Source of the DNA: Brevundimonas terrae
GTDB taxonomy: Bacteria; Pseudomonadota; Alphaproteobacteria; Caulobacterales; Caulobacteraceae
Direction of reading: 5' to 3'
Assembly: GCF_011761985.1 (NCBI RefSeq)
Contig: NZ_JAASQT010000002.1
Span: forward strand, 496,001 to 560,000
DNA: 64,000 nt
Below the pieces are notes generated by a model. The model did no database searches. It was not told the origin of the DNA and worked only from the letters and a program-made list of their open reading frames with translations. Below, piece by piece: positions 49,071-58,833 of the stretch. Each line of letters opens with the position of its first letter. The first letter of the stretch is position 1. Position numbers and translations under genes: made by a program.

Positions 49071-51170
49071 TTATACGTCAAGCACGTCTTGGGCGAACTT
49101 GGCGTTTTCCTGAATGAACTGGTATCGGGCCTCGGCCTTGCGACCCATCAGGCGTTCGACCAGATCTTCGATTTCCTCTTCGCTTTCAGGCAGTGAAACG
49201 CGGGCGAGGGTGCGTTTTTTCGGATCCATGGTCGTCTCTTTCAACTGAGACGCCATCATTTCACCCAGACCTTTAAAGCGGCCGATCTCGAACTTCTTGC
49301 CCTTGAATACAGTGGCCAGAAGCTCGTCACGGTGGGCATCGTCGCGGGCATATTCGGACAGCGGGCCCGCCGAGATGCGGTAAAGCGGCGGCAGGGCCAT
49401 GAACAAACGACCCTGACGGATCAAGTCCGGCATGGAGCGATAGAAGAAGGTGATCAGCAGCGCCGCAATGTGCGCACCATCCACGTCGGCGTCGGTCATG
49501 ATGACAACGCGCTCATAGCGCAGGTCATCGACGCTGAAACGGGTCCCCGCCTGTACGCCAAGCGCCAGCATCAGGTCGGTCAGTTCGATATTGGCGCGCA
49601 GCTTGTCGGCAGTGGCCGAGGCCACGTTCAGGATTTTTCCGCGCAGAGGCAGGATGGCCTGTGTGGTGCGGTCACGCGCCTGTTTGGCGGAGCCACCAGC
49701 CGAGTCGCCTTCGACGATAAACAGTTCGGTGCCTTCGGCGGCCTGACGCGAGCAGTCTGCCAGTTTACCCGGCAGGCGCAGCTTGCGCGTGGCGGCGGCG
49801 CGCTGGACTTCTTTGTCCTTGCGGCGGCGCAGGCGGTCTTCGGCGCGGTCGATGACGAAGCCCAGCAGGGCATTGGCCTGTTTAGGACTTTCGGTCAGCC
49901 AGTGGTCGAACGGGTCGCGCAGCAATTGCTCGGCCAGACGTGAACCTTCGGGCGAGGACAGGCGGTCCTTGGTCTGGCCTTGGAATTCGGGATTGCGGAT
50001 AAAGATCGAAATCAGCGCACCCGCATTGGCGATCACGTCTTCGGCGGTGATCTGGGTGGCGCGCTTCTCGTTGGTCAGCTCGCCATAGGCTTTCAGGCCC
50101 TTGACCAGCGCCGCGCGGAAGCCAGCCTCGTGGGTGCCGCCGTCGGGCGTCGAAACCGTATTACAATAGGAGGCGATAAAGCTGTCGGCATCGCCAAAGC
50201 CGATTGGCGACCATGTGACCGCCCATTCCAGCGCGCCCGCTTCGCCCTTGCGCTCGACACGACCGGCAAAGACAGGGGTGACGGTTTCCAGTTCGCCCAC
50301 GCGCTCGGCCAGTGCATCGGCCAGACCACCGGGGAAGTGGAGCGTGGCCTGTGCGGGCGTTTCGTCGGTGATGCGTTCCGGCGCACAGGTCCATTTGATC
50401 TCGACGCCACGGAACAGATAGGCCTTGGCGCGGGTCATGCGGAACAGGCGCGCGGGCTTGAAGGTCGCACCGGCACCAAAGATTTCCTCATCCGGCTTGA
50501 AGCGGATCAGGGTGCCTTTTTTACGCGACGGGCCGACCTGCTGGATCGGGCCTTGGACAAGGCCGCGGCTGAAGGACTGACGCCATTCAAAGCCGTCGCG
50601 CCAGACCGTGACATCCAGATTGGTGGACAGGGCGTTGACGACCGACACACCCACGCCGTGCAGACCGCCCGAGGTTTCATAGGCCTTGCCCGAGAACTTG
50701 CCGCCCGAGTGCAGCACGGTCATGACGACTTCTAGCGCTGACTTGCCGGGGTGTTTGGGGTGGGGATCGACCGGAATACCGCGACCGTCATCGCGCACCG
50801 ACAGGAAGCCCTCGGCATCCAGATCGACAGTGATCAGCTTGGCATGTTTGGCGACGGCTTCGTCCATCGCGTTGTCGAGGACTTCGGCAAACAGGTGGTG
50901 AAGAGCGCGTTCGTCCGTGCCGCCGATATACATGCCGGGGCGTTTGCGAACAGGCTCCAGCCCTTCCAGAACCTCGATGGACTCCGCCGAATAGCCGGTA
51001 GCGGCTGCGGTGCCCGCAGCGTGTGCCGATGCAGGCGCAACAACAGGTGCCGCAGGCGCGGCAACGGCCTTGGCTGCGACAGGGGCGGCTGTCTTTACCG
51101 GTTCAGCCGGCTTTTGCGGCTTTGCGGGTTCGGGGGCGGTGTCGTTCAAGGCTGAAAAAAGGTCGTCCAT
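49071..51170 (-). CDS. parE: DNA topoisomerase IV subunit B
   Basis: The 699-residue protein has an extended Ala/Pro-rich N-terminal tail of about 60 residues. A GHKL ATPase domain follows (EVLDNAMDEAV, DDGRGIPVDPHPKHPG, GLHGVGVSVVNALS), then a TOPRIM domain with EGDSAGGSAKQARD and TDADVDGAHI. It supplies ATP-driven strand passage for chromosome decatenation together with ParC. Length and the lack of the gyrase B insertions favour ParE over GyrB. Monocistronic, with its own terminator. Confidence 0.96.
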   Translation of the reverse strand: MDDLFSALNDTAPEPAKPQKPAEPVKTAAPVAAKAVAAPAAPVVAPASAHAAGTAAATGYSAESIEVLEGLEPVRKRPGMYIGGTDERALHHLFAEVLDNAMDEAVAKHAKLITVDLDAEGFLSVRDDGRGIPVDPHPKHPGKSALEVVMTVLHSGGKFSGKAYETSGGLHGVGVSVVNALSTNLDVTVWRDGFEWRQSFSRGLVQGPIQQVGPSRKKGTLIRFKPDEEIFGAGATFKPARLFRMTRAKAYLFRGVEIKWTCAPERITDETPAQATLHFPGGLADALAERVGELETVTPVFAGRVERKGEAGALEWAVTWSPIGFGDADSFIASYCNTVSTPDGGTHEAGFRAALVKGLKAYGELTNEKRATQITAEDVIANAGALISIFIRNPEFQGQTKDRLSSPEGSRLAEQLLRDPFDHWLTESPKQANALLGFVIDRAEDRLRRRKDKEVQRAAATRKLRLPGKLADCSRQAAEGTELFIVEGDSAGGSAKQARDRTTQAILPLRGKILNVASATADKLRANIELTDLMLALGVQAGTRFSVDDLRYERVVIMTDADVDGAHIAALLITFFYRSMPDLIRQGRLFMALPPLYRISAGPLSEYARDDAHRDELLATVFKGKKFEIGRFKGLGEMMASQLKETTMDPKKRTLARVSLPESEEEIEDLVERLMGRKAEARYQFIQENAKFAQDVLDV

Positions 51171-51200
51171 CAGGTCAGTCTGCGGCGATTCGGAACTTGG

Positions 51201-52526
51201 TCAGGTATGCCCTGCGGGCGATGTGTGCAAGCGTGGGCGGGTTATCCCCTTGGGGACAGCCGACGAGAACGGTGCATGAACGACTATAGCGCGATCACAC
51301 GCTCTTGCGAGGGCTGCAACACATAATACCCACGGTAAATTCTGGGCGGTCATCACCACGCTCTCGGACAGGCTGAGCAGGATGAAGACGGCCAGATAGG
51401 CTAAGGACCACCAGCCTTCGGTGCGACCATAGCCATTGATGCGGCACAGGTGCGAAACGACGGCGACGCTCAGGATCATGGCGCAGCCGATGGCACCCAC
51501 CCAGCCCAACTCCAACAGAACATCCAGCCAGCCATGGTGGGCCGATGGCACTTCCCATGCTGTGTTGAAGCGTATCCAGTTGGCCGGAACGGAATCCGCA
51601 CCCCAGAAGGCATTATAGCCGTAACCCAGCAAAGGACGCTGGTTCGAGGCCTCCAGTACGGCTTCCCAGATTTCGGTACGGCCGGTCAGGGTGGGGTCTT
51701 TGCCGATCAAACCCAGCAGGAAGGCGGATTCTTGTGTCCAGATCCACCAGCCCAGCGCGGCCAATATGACGCCAAGCCACAGGCTGAGGATCACCAGAAC
51801 AGGTCCGCCCTTGCGGATAACGGCAATGCCAAACACGACGCCTACACCCAGTACCAGACACACCAGAGAGGTCTTGGAGGCTGTGGCCAGCACCAGCAGC
51901 GTGCAAAGTACCAATGCCGCCATGGCCCATTTGCGTTTAGTCGGTTCGGCCACCAGCCACGCGGCGGCACTGATGCCACCGGCTACCATGACCAGACCCA
52001 TCTGGTTCTTTTCATACCAGACACCGCGCCACAGGCCGTCATTGACACCGTGGTGGACGCCGATCTGGGGCAGGGCAAAGACAAAGACGACCGACAGCGC
52101 CCCCATCCACAGACAGACCATGGCCAAAAGACGAGGAAGGGCGACGCCGCGATATCTGGCCCCCAGATAAAGAGCAAAGCCGCTATTGACCGCCAAGGCG
52201 ATGAAACGGCGCTGGGTGGTGGCCGGATCAATCGACCAATAGCGCGAGGCAAAGGTCAGAAGCGCCATCAGGACGACCAGAACCATGGCTGGCCACACCC
52301 GCACCAGATCGCGCCATCGCAACAGGCACAGCCCCGCCGTAACCGCATAGCTGGGCAACCAGAACAAACGCAGGATCGGGTTCTCGCCCTGATCGGGGGC
52401 CAGTATCGGCCCGATCAGCGCCCCCGTCAGCATCATCAGCACATAGCCCGCACACCACTGCTCCCACAGGGGAACAGCGACAGGGCGCGTTGTAGCGTCA
52501 GTCTGTGCGATGGCAGCATAGGTCAC
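51201..52526 (-). CDS. O-antigen ligase/polymerase-like membrane protein (Wzy_C)
   Basis: The 441-residue protein has about ten to twelve hydrophobic helices and a large periplasmic loop with LTGRTEIWEAVLEASNQRPL then GYGYNAFWG and HHGWLDVLLELG. The GRTEIW...GxGYNAFW...HHGWLD pattern is typical of the Wzy_C domain in O-antigen ligases and polysaccharide polymerases. It might join or polymerise surface glycans, including holdfast-like polysaccharide. No glycan cluster surrounds it, so the substrate is not known. Confidence 0.88.
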   Translation of the reverse strand: MTYAAIAQTDATTRPVAVPLWEQWCAGYVLMMLTGALIGPILAPDQGENPILRLFWLPSYAVTAGLCLLRWRDLVRVWPAMVLVVLMALLTFASRYWSIDPATTQRRFIALAVNSGFALYLGARYRGVALPRLLAMVCLWMGALSVVFVFALPQIGVHHGVNDGLWRGVWYEKNQMGLVMVAGGISAAAWLVAEPTKRKWAMAALVLCTLLVLATASKTSLVCLVLGVGVVFGIAVIRKGGPVLVILSLWLGVILAALGWWIWTQESAFLLGLIGKDPTLTGRTEIWEAVLEASNQRPLLGYGYNAFWGADSVPANWIRFNTAWEVPSAHHGWLDVLLELGWVGAIGCAMILSVAVVSHLCRINGYGRTEGWWSLAYLAVFILLSLSESVVMTAQNLPWVLCVAALARACDRAIVVHAPFSSAVPKGITRPRLHTSPAGHT

Positions 52527-52568
52527 GAGGACTAGGCTTATCGAACAGGGTTAAACAAAAGGTGCGGC

Positions 52569-54953
52569 TCAGGATTTTTCGACGAAGCTGTCGATGACCT
52601 TTTTCTCGCCGGCCTTTTCGAAATCGACGACCAGCTTGTTGCCTTCGATGGCGGTGACGAGGCCATAGCCGAACTTCTGGTGGAAGACGCGATCGCCGCG
52701 TGACCAGTCGCCCGAGGGCTTGGGCGCAGGGGCGATGACGCGAGCCTTGCCTTCGACGATGGCCTTGCGGGCGGGGGCGTAGGTGTTACGCGCGCTGGCA
52801 TTGCCGCCGTGCAGATTGGCCCCGAAGCCGGTGTCGCCATAGATGGCCTTGTTGCTGCTGGCCTGTGCGCGTTTCCAGCCGGGGGTGTCGTGGCTGGAGC
52901 CCGCAAACGGCTTGTCGTCCCATCTGCTCTGCGGGCGCTGGGCGGGCGTGGGACTGTAATAGCCGGTGTCCGATTGCGGCTCGACGTGTTCGATGGGCAG
53001 TTCATCGACAAAACGGCTGGGCATCTGGGTTTGCCAGCGGCCATAGACCATGCGGTTGGCGGCAAAACTGATGCGGGCATCGCGCTTGGCGCGGGTGACG
53101 CCGACATAGGCAAGGCGACGCTCTTCCTCGAGGCCCTTGATGCCCTTTTCGTCGATGCTGCGCTGGCTGGGGAAGACGCCTTCTTCCCAACCGGGCAGGA
53201 AGACCAGCGGAAATTCCAGCCCCTTGGCCCCGTGGAGGGTCATGATCTGGACCGATCCGCTGCTGCTTTCCTCTTCGGCATTGCGCTCAAGGTCCATGAC
53301 CAGCGAGACGTGTTCCAGATAGGATTGCAGCGTGTCGAACTGCTGCATGGATTGCACCAGTTCCTTGAGGTTATCGAGGCGCGTCTGGCCGCTGGTCTTG
53401 TCGGCTTTTTGCATGTCCGTATAGCCGCTCTCGTCCAGAACGGTTTCCATCACCTGCCAGTGCGGGGTGCCGGTCTTTAACAGGTCGCGCCAGCGGTCGA
53501 GGTCGCGTACGAAATTGGTCAGCGGCGTACGGGTACGGCCCGGTAACTCGTCACTCGTCATCAGGTGACGCACAATCTGCATGGCCGAGACGCCGTTCTC
53601 GCGCCCCATGTGCAGGATTTTCGACACCGAAGTATCGCCAACGCCGCGCTTGGGCACATTGACGATGCGTTCAAACGCCAGATCGTCGGCCTCGGATTGT
53701 ATCAGGCGGATATAGGCGTGGGCGTCGCGGATTTCGGCGCGTTCAAAGAAGCGCGGACCGCCGATCACCTTATAGGGGATGGCCAGCATGACGAACCGCT
53801 CTTCAAAGGCGCGCATCTGGAAGGAGGCGCGCACCAGAACGGCAATGTCCTTATAGGCGATACCGCGACGACGGGCGTCCTCGATCTCCTCTGCGATCAT
53901 GCGGGCCTCGGCATCACCGTCCCAGAAGCCGCGCACGCGCACCTTGTCGCCGCTGTCGTCCTCGGTCCAAAGCTGTTTGCCGAGGCGTTCCTTGTTGGCG
54001 GCGATCAGCGCACCGGCAGCGCCCAGAATATGCGCCGTAGAGCGATAGTTTTGCTCCAGACGGATGACCTTGGCCCCCGGGAAGTCGCGCTCGAAGCGAA
54101 GGATGTTGTCCACCTCGGCTCCGCGCCAGCCATAGATGGACTGGTCGTCGTCACCCACACAGCAGACATTGCCGGATGAAGAGGTCAGAAGGCGCAGCCA
54201 AAGATATTGGGCGACGTTGGTGTCCTGATACTCGTCCACCAGAATATATTTGAAGCGGCGGCGGTATTCCTCCGCAATGTCGGCATTCTGGCTGAGGATG
54301 GTCAGGTTATGCAGCAGCAGATCACCGAAATCGCAGGCGTTCAGCGTGCGCAGGCGGTTCTGGTAGGCGGCATACAGTTTCTGGCCCTTGCCCTCGGCAA
54401 AGTCTTCACCGGGCGGCAGTTTCTCGGGCGTCCAGCCACGGTTCTTCCACTGGTCGATGGCACCGGCCAGTGACTTGGGCGTGTGCTTTTTGGTGTCGAT
54501 ATTGGCGGCTTCGAGAAGCTGCTTCAGCAACCGCTCCTGATCGTCCGTATCAAGGATAGTGAAGGACGATTGCAGCCCGACCAGTTCGGCATGGCGGCGC
54601 AAAATCTGCGCGGCAACCGAGTGGAACGTCCCCAGCCAGCGCAGGCCCTCGGCATCGGGTCCGATCAGGTGGCTGATCCGCTCGCGCATTTCGCGCGCGG
54701 CCTTGTTGGTAAAGGTGACGACCAGCATTTCCCACGGACGGGCGCGGCCTGTTGCAAGGATATGGGCAAGGCGCGTGGTTAGAACGCGCGTCTTTCCTGT
54801 TCCCGCACCGGCCAGAACCAGAACCGGACCCTCGGTGGTTTCGACTGCTTCGCGCTGTTCGGGGTTCAGACCGGACAGATAGTCCGGTGTCTGAACGCGA
54901 CCATTATCGGCGCGGGCAAGGTCGGAAATGCGGGGGGAGGCTTGTTCGGTCAC
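52569..54953 (-). CDS. uvrD: UvrD/PcrA-type superfamily 1 DNA helicase
   Basis: A 3'-5' helicase with all SF1 motifs: AGAGTGKTRVLTTRLA (Walker A), VTFTNKAAREM, VDEYQDTN (Walker B), VGDDDQSIYGWRGA, LEQNYRS, TLHGAKGLEF and YVGVTRAK. The last 50 residues (GDRVFHQKFGYGLVTAIEGN) form the Tudor-like domain that binds RNA polymerase in UvrD/PcrA. I chose a GTG start at 54953 (794 residues); an ATG at 55016 would add 21 residues that look non-native. It acts in nucleotide excision repair and in removing stalled polymerases. Confidence 0.93.
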   Translation of the reverse strand: MTEQASPRISDLARADNGRVQTPDYLSGLNPEQREAVETTEGPVLVLAGAGTGKTRVLTTRLAHILATGRARPWEMLVVTFTNKAAREMRERISHLIGPDAEGLRWLGTFHSVAAQILRRHAELVGLQSSFTILDTDDQERLLKQLLEAANIDTKKHTPKSLAGAIDQWKNRGWTPEKLPPGEDFAEGKGQKLYAAYQNRLRTLNACDFGDLLLHNLTILSQNADIAEEYRRRFKYILVDEYQDTNVAQYLWLRLLTSSSGNVCCVGDDDQSIYGWRGAEVDNILRFERDFPGAKVIRLEQNYRSTAHILGAAGALIAANKERLGKQLWTEDDSGDKVRVRGFWDGDAEARMIAEEIEDARRRGIAYKDIAVLVRASFQMRAFEERFVMLAIPYKVIGGPRFFERAEIRDAHAYIRLIQSEADDLAFERIVNVPKRGVGDTSVSKILHMGRENGVSAMQIVRHLMTSDELPGRTRTPLTNFVRDLDRWRDLLKTGTPHWQVMETVLDESGYTDMQKADKTSGQTRLDNLKELVQSMQQFDTLQSYLEHVSLVMDLERNAEEESSSGSVQIMTLHGAKGLEFPLVFLPGWEEGVFPSQRSIDEKGIKGLEEERRLAYVGVTRAKRDARISFAANRMVYGRWQTQMPSRFVDELPIEHVEPQSDTGYYSPTPAQRPQSRWDDKPFAGSSHDTPGWKRAQASSNKAIYGDTGFGANLHGGNASARNTYAPARKAIVEGKARVIAPAPKPSGDWSRGDRVFHQKFGYGLVTAIEGNKLVVDFEKAGEKKVIDSFVEKS

Positions 54954-55058
54954 GAAACAGATCACTCGGGCGGCAGGTTCAGTTGGCGGATTCGAACTGA
55001 AACATAAGCGGAACATGGGGCAAAGTCAGGCCCGTTTCCGAATTCTGCACCTAAAGGA

Positions 55059-55301
55059 TCAGGCCGAGGGTTCAAACTCGACAAAGCTATGGTCGCCACC
55101 GGCCCATTGAAGGGCCAGAACCCGACAGGCCGAAGCCAGCGGGCGGCGACCACGCCATGCATCAATACGGATCAAAAGCTCGGCGCGGGTCAGCTTCAGC
55201 ATGTCACCAATACTGTCCAGCACGACCCAGAATTCTGGCTCGAGTGCGACAGAGGTGGCATGACCCGACAACAGCACCGAGCGTTTGACCAGACTACTCA
55301 A
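55059..55301 (-). CDS. Ribbon-helix-helix domain protein
   Basis: The 80-residue protein begins MSSLVKRSVLLSGHATSVAL and continues EPEFWVVLDSIGDMLKLTR, the pattern of the alphaproteobacterial RHH_4 family of small predicted DNA-binding proteins. The strand VKRSVLLSGHATSVALE would sit in the DNA groove. Target genes are unknown. It overlaps neither neighbour; the YbaY-like gene upstream on the same strand ends 4 bp before it in coordinate terms. Confidence 0.82.
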   Translation of the reverse strand: MSSLVKRSVLLSGHATSVALEPEFWVVLDSIGDMLKLTRAELLIRIDAWRGRRPLASACRVLALQWAGGDHSFVEFEPSA

Positions 55302-55305
55302 AAGA

Positions 55306-55728
55306 CTAGCGAACCCCGACCATCATGATGTTGGCGCTATCGGGTGCGCCACGGGTCAGCACGCTGTGGCGGGTATCGGTAGTGAAGCGCAAATTGCCCG
55401 CAGGGTCACGGATTTCAGCACGGACAGCATATTCGTGACGCTGATCGATCTGGCTGGCCGGAACCTTCAGTTGAACCTGATAGGGAGGGGCGCGGCCGTC
55501 CAGCATGATGTCTTCGCGGTCCAGTTCGCGTGCCGGCGCATCGGCAAGGCTGACATCGGCCAGTGTCACCGTCAGCTTGTGACCGGGCGTGAGCATGATC
55601 CGTTCGCGATAGGACGCAGTAACATCAACAGTACGCATGTTGTTCTCCGGCATGGGCATGGTGGTGCAAGATGCCAGAACAACTGTGGCGGCCATGGTTC
55701 CCAAAGCAAGGGGTATGTGCAGGCGCAT
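55306..55728 (-). CDS. YbaY/YscW-family lipoprotein
   Basis: Start at 55728 gives 140 residues: MRLHIPLALGTMAATVVLAS then Cys, a clear lipobox. The frame is open 85 codons further upstream, but that stretch is out of character and antisense to another promoter region. The body, VTASYRERIMLTPGHKLTVT then EIRDPAGNLRFTTDTRHSVL, is the beta-rich YbaY/YscW domain. Function unknown; some members act as pilotins. It is followed closely by the ribbon-helix-helix gene, so the two are likely one unit. Confidence 0.88.
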   Translation of the reverse strand: MRLHIPLALGTMAATVVLASCTTMPMPENNMRTVDVTASYRERIMLTPGHKLTVTLADVSLADAPARELDREDIMLDGRAPPYQVQLKVPASQIDQRHEYAVRAEIRDPAGNLRFTTDTRHSVLTRGAPDSANIMMVGVR

Positions 55729-55872
55729 TTTTGAGGCCTCGTGTGTGATGAAAAAGAGGTGGCAAGCCGCTAACGCACAGCTTGTCTCATGGTGCCGAAA
55801 ATTAATGCAGTTTCTTACACGAAAGCGCCGTAAGGACACCCTGTATAGGGACTTAAAGCGGGGAGCGTCGGG

Positions 55873-56781
55873 GTGGAACAGCCTTCGAGTGTGGATATGA
55901 AGGCCTATGGCAGCGTTGCTGTCTGTGCGCTGGTGTGGGGAACGACCTGGTACGCCATTACTTTCCAGCTGGGTGAAACCCATGCGGCGATCTCGGTGAT
56001 CCTGCGCTTTGGTTTGGCGGCTCTGGGTCTGGCGGCTGTGGCCAAGCTGATGAAGAACAAGCTGTCACTGACCCGCGCCCAGCATCTGGCGGCGGCGGGA
56101 CAGGGGCTGTTTGCGTTCGCCGTGTCCTATTATTTTGTCTATGCGGCCGAAGAGAAGATCGCCTCGGCGGTTGTGGCCATCATGTTTGCCGCTCTGGCCT
56201 TTGTGAACCTGATCCTGTTCCGGCTGTTATCGCGCCAGAAAGCCTCGGCGGGGGCATGGATCGGAGCCATTCTGGGCGTCGTCGGTGTGGCGGTGCTATC
56301 GGCAGGCGAAATCACGGGTGCGGGTCTGGGGGATCACGCGGTCACAGGTGTGGTGTTTGCCTTTGTGGCGGTACTGGCATCGGCCATGGGCAACTGGTTC
56401 GCATGGCGCGGTCAACAGGCAGGGGCGCAAGTGCTTCCGGCGACGGCGTGGGCCATGGGATATGGCACGGCATTTTTGACACTGTATGCGTTGGTCACAG
56501 GCATTAGCTGGCATGTGGACTGGAGCGTCGCCTATGTCGGATCGCTGCTTTATCTTGCCGTGATCGGGTCGGTGCTGACGTTTGGGCTGTATTTCACGCT
56601 GGCCCGGAATTACGGCTATGCGCTGGCCAGCTATATTTCGGCCCTGACCCCGCCCATCGCCATGCTGGTGTCGATCGTATTCGAGGGCGCACGTTTCGGG
56701 CTTCCGGCCTTTGCGGGGCTTGTGCTGGTGTTGGCTGGTCAGATGTTTATGAGCCGTGCGCCGAGGAAGTCGGCGGCCTAA
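55873..56781 (+). CDS. EamA/DMT-family transporter
   Basis: Start at GTG 55873 (GGGGAG upstream) gives 302 residues; an ATG at 55897 is possible. Ten hydrophobic segments form two EamA repeats: the first with VCALVWGTTWYAITFQLGET, the second from AVTGVVFAFVAVLASAMGNW. These exporters carry small metabolites such as amino acids; the substrate is unknown. The stop codon overlaps that of the converging DUF4169 gene in CTAA. Confidence 0.9.
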   Translation: MEQPSSVDMKAYGSVAVCALVWGTTWYAITFQLGETHAAISVILRFGLAALGLAAVAKLMKNKLSLTRAQHLAAAGQGLFAFAVSYYFVYAAEEKIASAVVAIMFAALAFVNLILFRLLSRQKASAGAWIGAILGVVGVAVLSAGEITGAGLGDHAVTGVVFAFVAVLASAMGNWFAWRGQQAGAQVLPATAWAMGYGTAFLTLYALVTGISWHVDWSVAYVGSLLYLAVIGSVLTFGLYFTLARNYGYALASYISALTPPIAMLVSIVFEGARFGLPAFAGLVLVLAGQMFMSRAPRKSAA

Positions 56782-56978
56782 ACCTCGCCGTCATCCTTTT
56801 CTGTGCTGTCGCGCTTATGTCCCTCTAGGCGGGACACGCGGGCGGCTTCGTTCTTCTGGTTTTGTTGGCGCTCCAGCTTGGTGCGGCCAAAGGTCAGGCG
56901 GTTGGCCTCGGCCTGTTTCCGGTCTGTCTGTTTGGCCGCCTGTTTGCGGGCGCGGTTCAGATTGATGATTTCGGCCAT
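56778..56978 (-). CDS. DUF4169 family small basic protein
   Basis: The 66-residue protein MAEIINLNRARKQAAKQTDR with NRLTFGRTKLER matches the DUF4169 family of alphaproteobacteria, typically 55-70 residues and highly charged. It should be one long helix. Function unknown. The patatin-like gene lies 3 bp downstream on the same strand (ends at 58280 as start, reading toward this gene), so this may be the second gene of its operon. Confidence 0.88.
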   Translation of the reverse strand: MAEIINLNRARKQAAKQTDRKQAEANRLTFGRTKLERQQNQKNEAARVSRLEGHKRDSTEKDDGEV

Positions 56979-56981
56979 GTG

Positions 56982-58280
56982 TCAGGGCTTGGGACTATAA
57001 GGCGTTTCGGTCGGGCTGGAGGGTGTATTGATCGCCGCCTCGTTGTTGACCGGTGTTTGCGACGGCGGGGTCGCGGGCTTGGGGGCCAAGGGTTCGGGAA
57101 TATTGGCTTCGTCGATGATATCGGCTGAAATCAGCCCTGCGGCGGGATCAATCTGGTCCATGCGTCGCCAAGCCGAACCGTCGCGCCCGCGCTGGCGGCC
57201 CACCTCGAACAGGGCCGTCATCGAAACCTGATCGAATGACAGGGCCGAGGCGTGGATGTTGTCGGGAATGGCGGTGAAGGACATTTCCAGACCATTACGG
57301 CGGGCAAAGCCAGATGTGACCGCCAGATGGGTCCGCAGCGAGGCCTTGCTCATACTGTCATAGGTGCGGCCCAGAATGCCGGTCAGGCGACCGGGGGTGG
57401 TGCCGGTATTGCGGCCTGTCTGGCCGTTGACGATGATGTAGAAGGCCCCCCGACCTTCCTGCACGCGCGGCGAGGTCCACAGCATCAGTTCTTCGGGAAT
57501 GGCCAGATAGGGCAGGTTGACGCCGCCATCGACGTGCATCTCGGCAATGGCCTGACCATCCTGTGTCATGCCGGGCAGAAGAACGGGCGGGAACACACCG
57601 GGGATGGAGGCCGAGGCCACCAGAATCTTTTTGAACAGCAGACGGGCGTCTTCGTCACCACGGGTGGCAATCACGCCCATGTCCCAGATCACGCTCTGTT
57701 GGGTGTCCAGATTGGTGGTGGCGACCAGAAGACGGCGCCCGCTTGCGTGTTCGCGCGCAATCGCCCGCATCAACTCGAAAGTGGCGTAGGAATCGACCAG
57801 GTTTTCCAACTGCTTGGACGAGAACAGGCTGGGATTGAACATGGCCGCAAAACTGCGCAAACCGATCAGGCTTTCAGTCTGCTTGCCAGTATAGGCCCCG
57901 CGCAGTTCCTCGTCCCATTCAGGGCCAAGAAATGCGAATGGGGCGGCAAGTGCGCCCGTAGAAATGCCGGTGACAATATCGAACTGCGGACGGGTACCGG
58001 CTTCGCTCCAGCCATAGATCAGGCCCGCGCCATAGGCACCGTTTGCTCCGCCGCCTGACAGGGCCAGCAGGCGGGTCGTACCGTCACGGGCCAGCAAGTG
58101 ACTGAAATCTGCATTGAAGTCGGTGACGCGCGATTCAACGCTGGTGCGCGCCATAGCCGCCGAGACCGCACCATCGGGATCATACAGACGCAGCGGGCCG
58201 TTAGGACGATCCAGTGTGCCACAGGCGGCGACGCTGAGCGCAAGCGAAGCAATGGCAAACGGGCGTAAGATCGGGTGCAT
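56982..58280 (-). CDS. Patatin-like phospholipase lipoprotein
   Basis: The 432-residue product has a lipoprotein signal (FAIASLALSVAAC) and a patatin domain: oxyanion GGGANGAYGAG, nucleophile Ser in GISTGALA, and the partner Asp in HVDGGVNLPYL. It is likely a periplasm- or outer-membrane-attached acyl hydrolase. The C-terminal 50 residues are Pro/Ala/Thr-rich and low complexity. The downstream DUF4169 gene follows within 3 bp. Confidence 0.92.
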   Translation of the reverse strand: MHPILRPFAIASLALSVAACGTLDRPNGPLRLYDPDGAVSAAMARTSVESRVTDFNADFSHLLARDGTTRLLALSGGGANGAYGAGLIYGWSEAGTRPQFDIVTGISTGALAAPFAFLGPEWDEELRGAYTGKQTESLIGLRSFAAMFNPSLFSSKQLENLVDSYATFELMRAIAREHASGRRLLVATTNLDTQQSVIWDMGVIATRGDEDARLLFKKILVASASIPGVFPPVLLPGMTQDGQAIAEMHVDGGVNLPYLAIPEELMLWTSPRVQEGRGAFYIIVNGQTGRNTGTTPGRLTGILGRTYDSMSKASLRTHLAVTSGFARRNGLEMSFTAIPDNIHASALSFDQVSMTALFEVGRQRGRDGSAWRRMDQIDPAAGLISADIIDEANIPEPLAPKPATPPSQTPVNNEAAINTPSSPTETPYSPKP

Positions 58281-58426
58281 GGATTCCAGCCGGTTAACGA
58301 AAGTCAGGGTCTATGTAAGGCCAAGTGTTGATGACCGCTATCCGTTCCATCAGACTAGGTGCGGACTCGCATGCGCGGGCGATGCTACCTAACTCTATAG
58401 ATCATCCACGATGAAGGAATGACGAC

Positions 58427-58828
58427 TTGCCATTGATCCGCCTGATCCTGAACCTGCTGTGGTTTTTCACGGGGGGCTTTCTGACTGGACTGACCTGGCT
58501 GATTGGCGGGCTTTTGCTGTTGTTGACCGTGGTGGGCGCGCCGTGGGCCTTTTCGGCGTGGCGCATCGCATCCTACTCATTCTGGCCGTTTGGCCGTGAG
58601 GTGGTGTGGCGCGAGCCCGATGCCTCGGTGATCGGGGTGGGGTGCTTTGGTGTGGGTCTGAACATCATCTGGCTGATACTGGCCGGATGGTACATCGCCA
58701 TTGGTCATATTCTTGTGGCCGTGCCCCAGTTCATCAGCATCATCGGTATTCCCTTTGCACTGAAAAATCTGGAGCTGGCCAAACTATCGCTGGCACCGGT
58801 CGGTCGCACGATCCGCGCCAAGGCCTGA
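58427..58828 (+). CDS. yccF: YccF-family membrane protein
   Basis: The frame starts with TTG at 58427, preceded by AAGGAA at a suitable distance; a nearby ATG is out of frame. The 133-residue protein has the doubled YccF domain: IRLILNLLWFFTGGF and GLNIIWLILAGWYIAIGH, with PWAFSAWRIASYSFWPFGRE and IPFALKNLELAKLSLAPVGR. It is an inner-membrane protein of unknown function. Confidence 0.9.
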   Translation: MPLIRLILNLLWFFTGGFLTGLTWLIGGLLLLLTVVGAPWAFSAWRIASYSFWPFGREVVWREPDASVIGVGCFGVGLNIIWLILAGWYIAIGHILVAVPQFISIIGIPFALKNLELAKLSLAPVGRTIRAKA

Positions 58829-58833
58829 CGGGG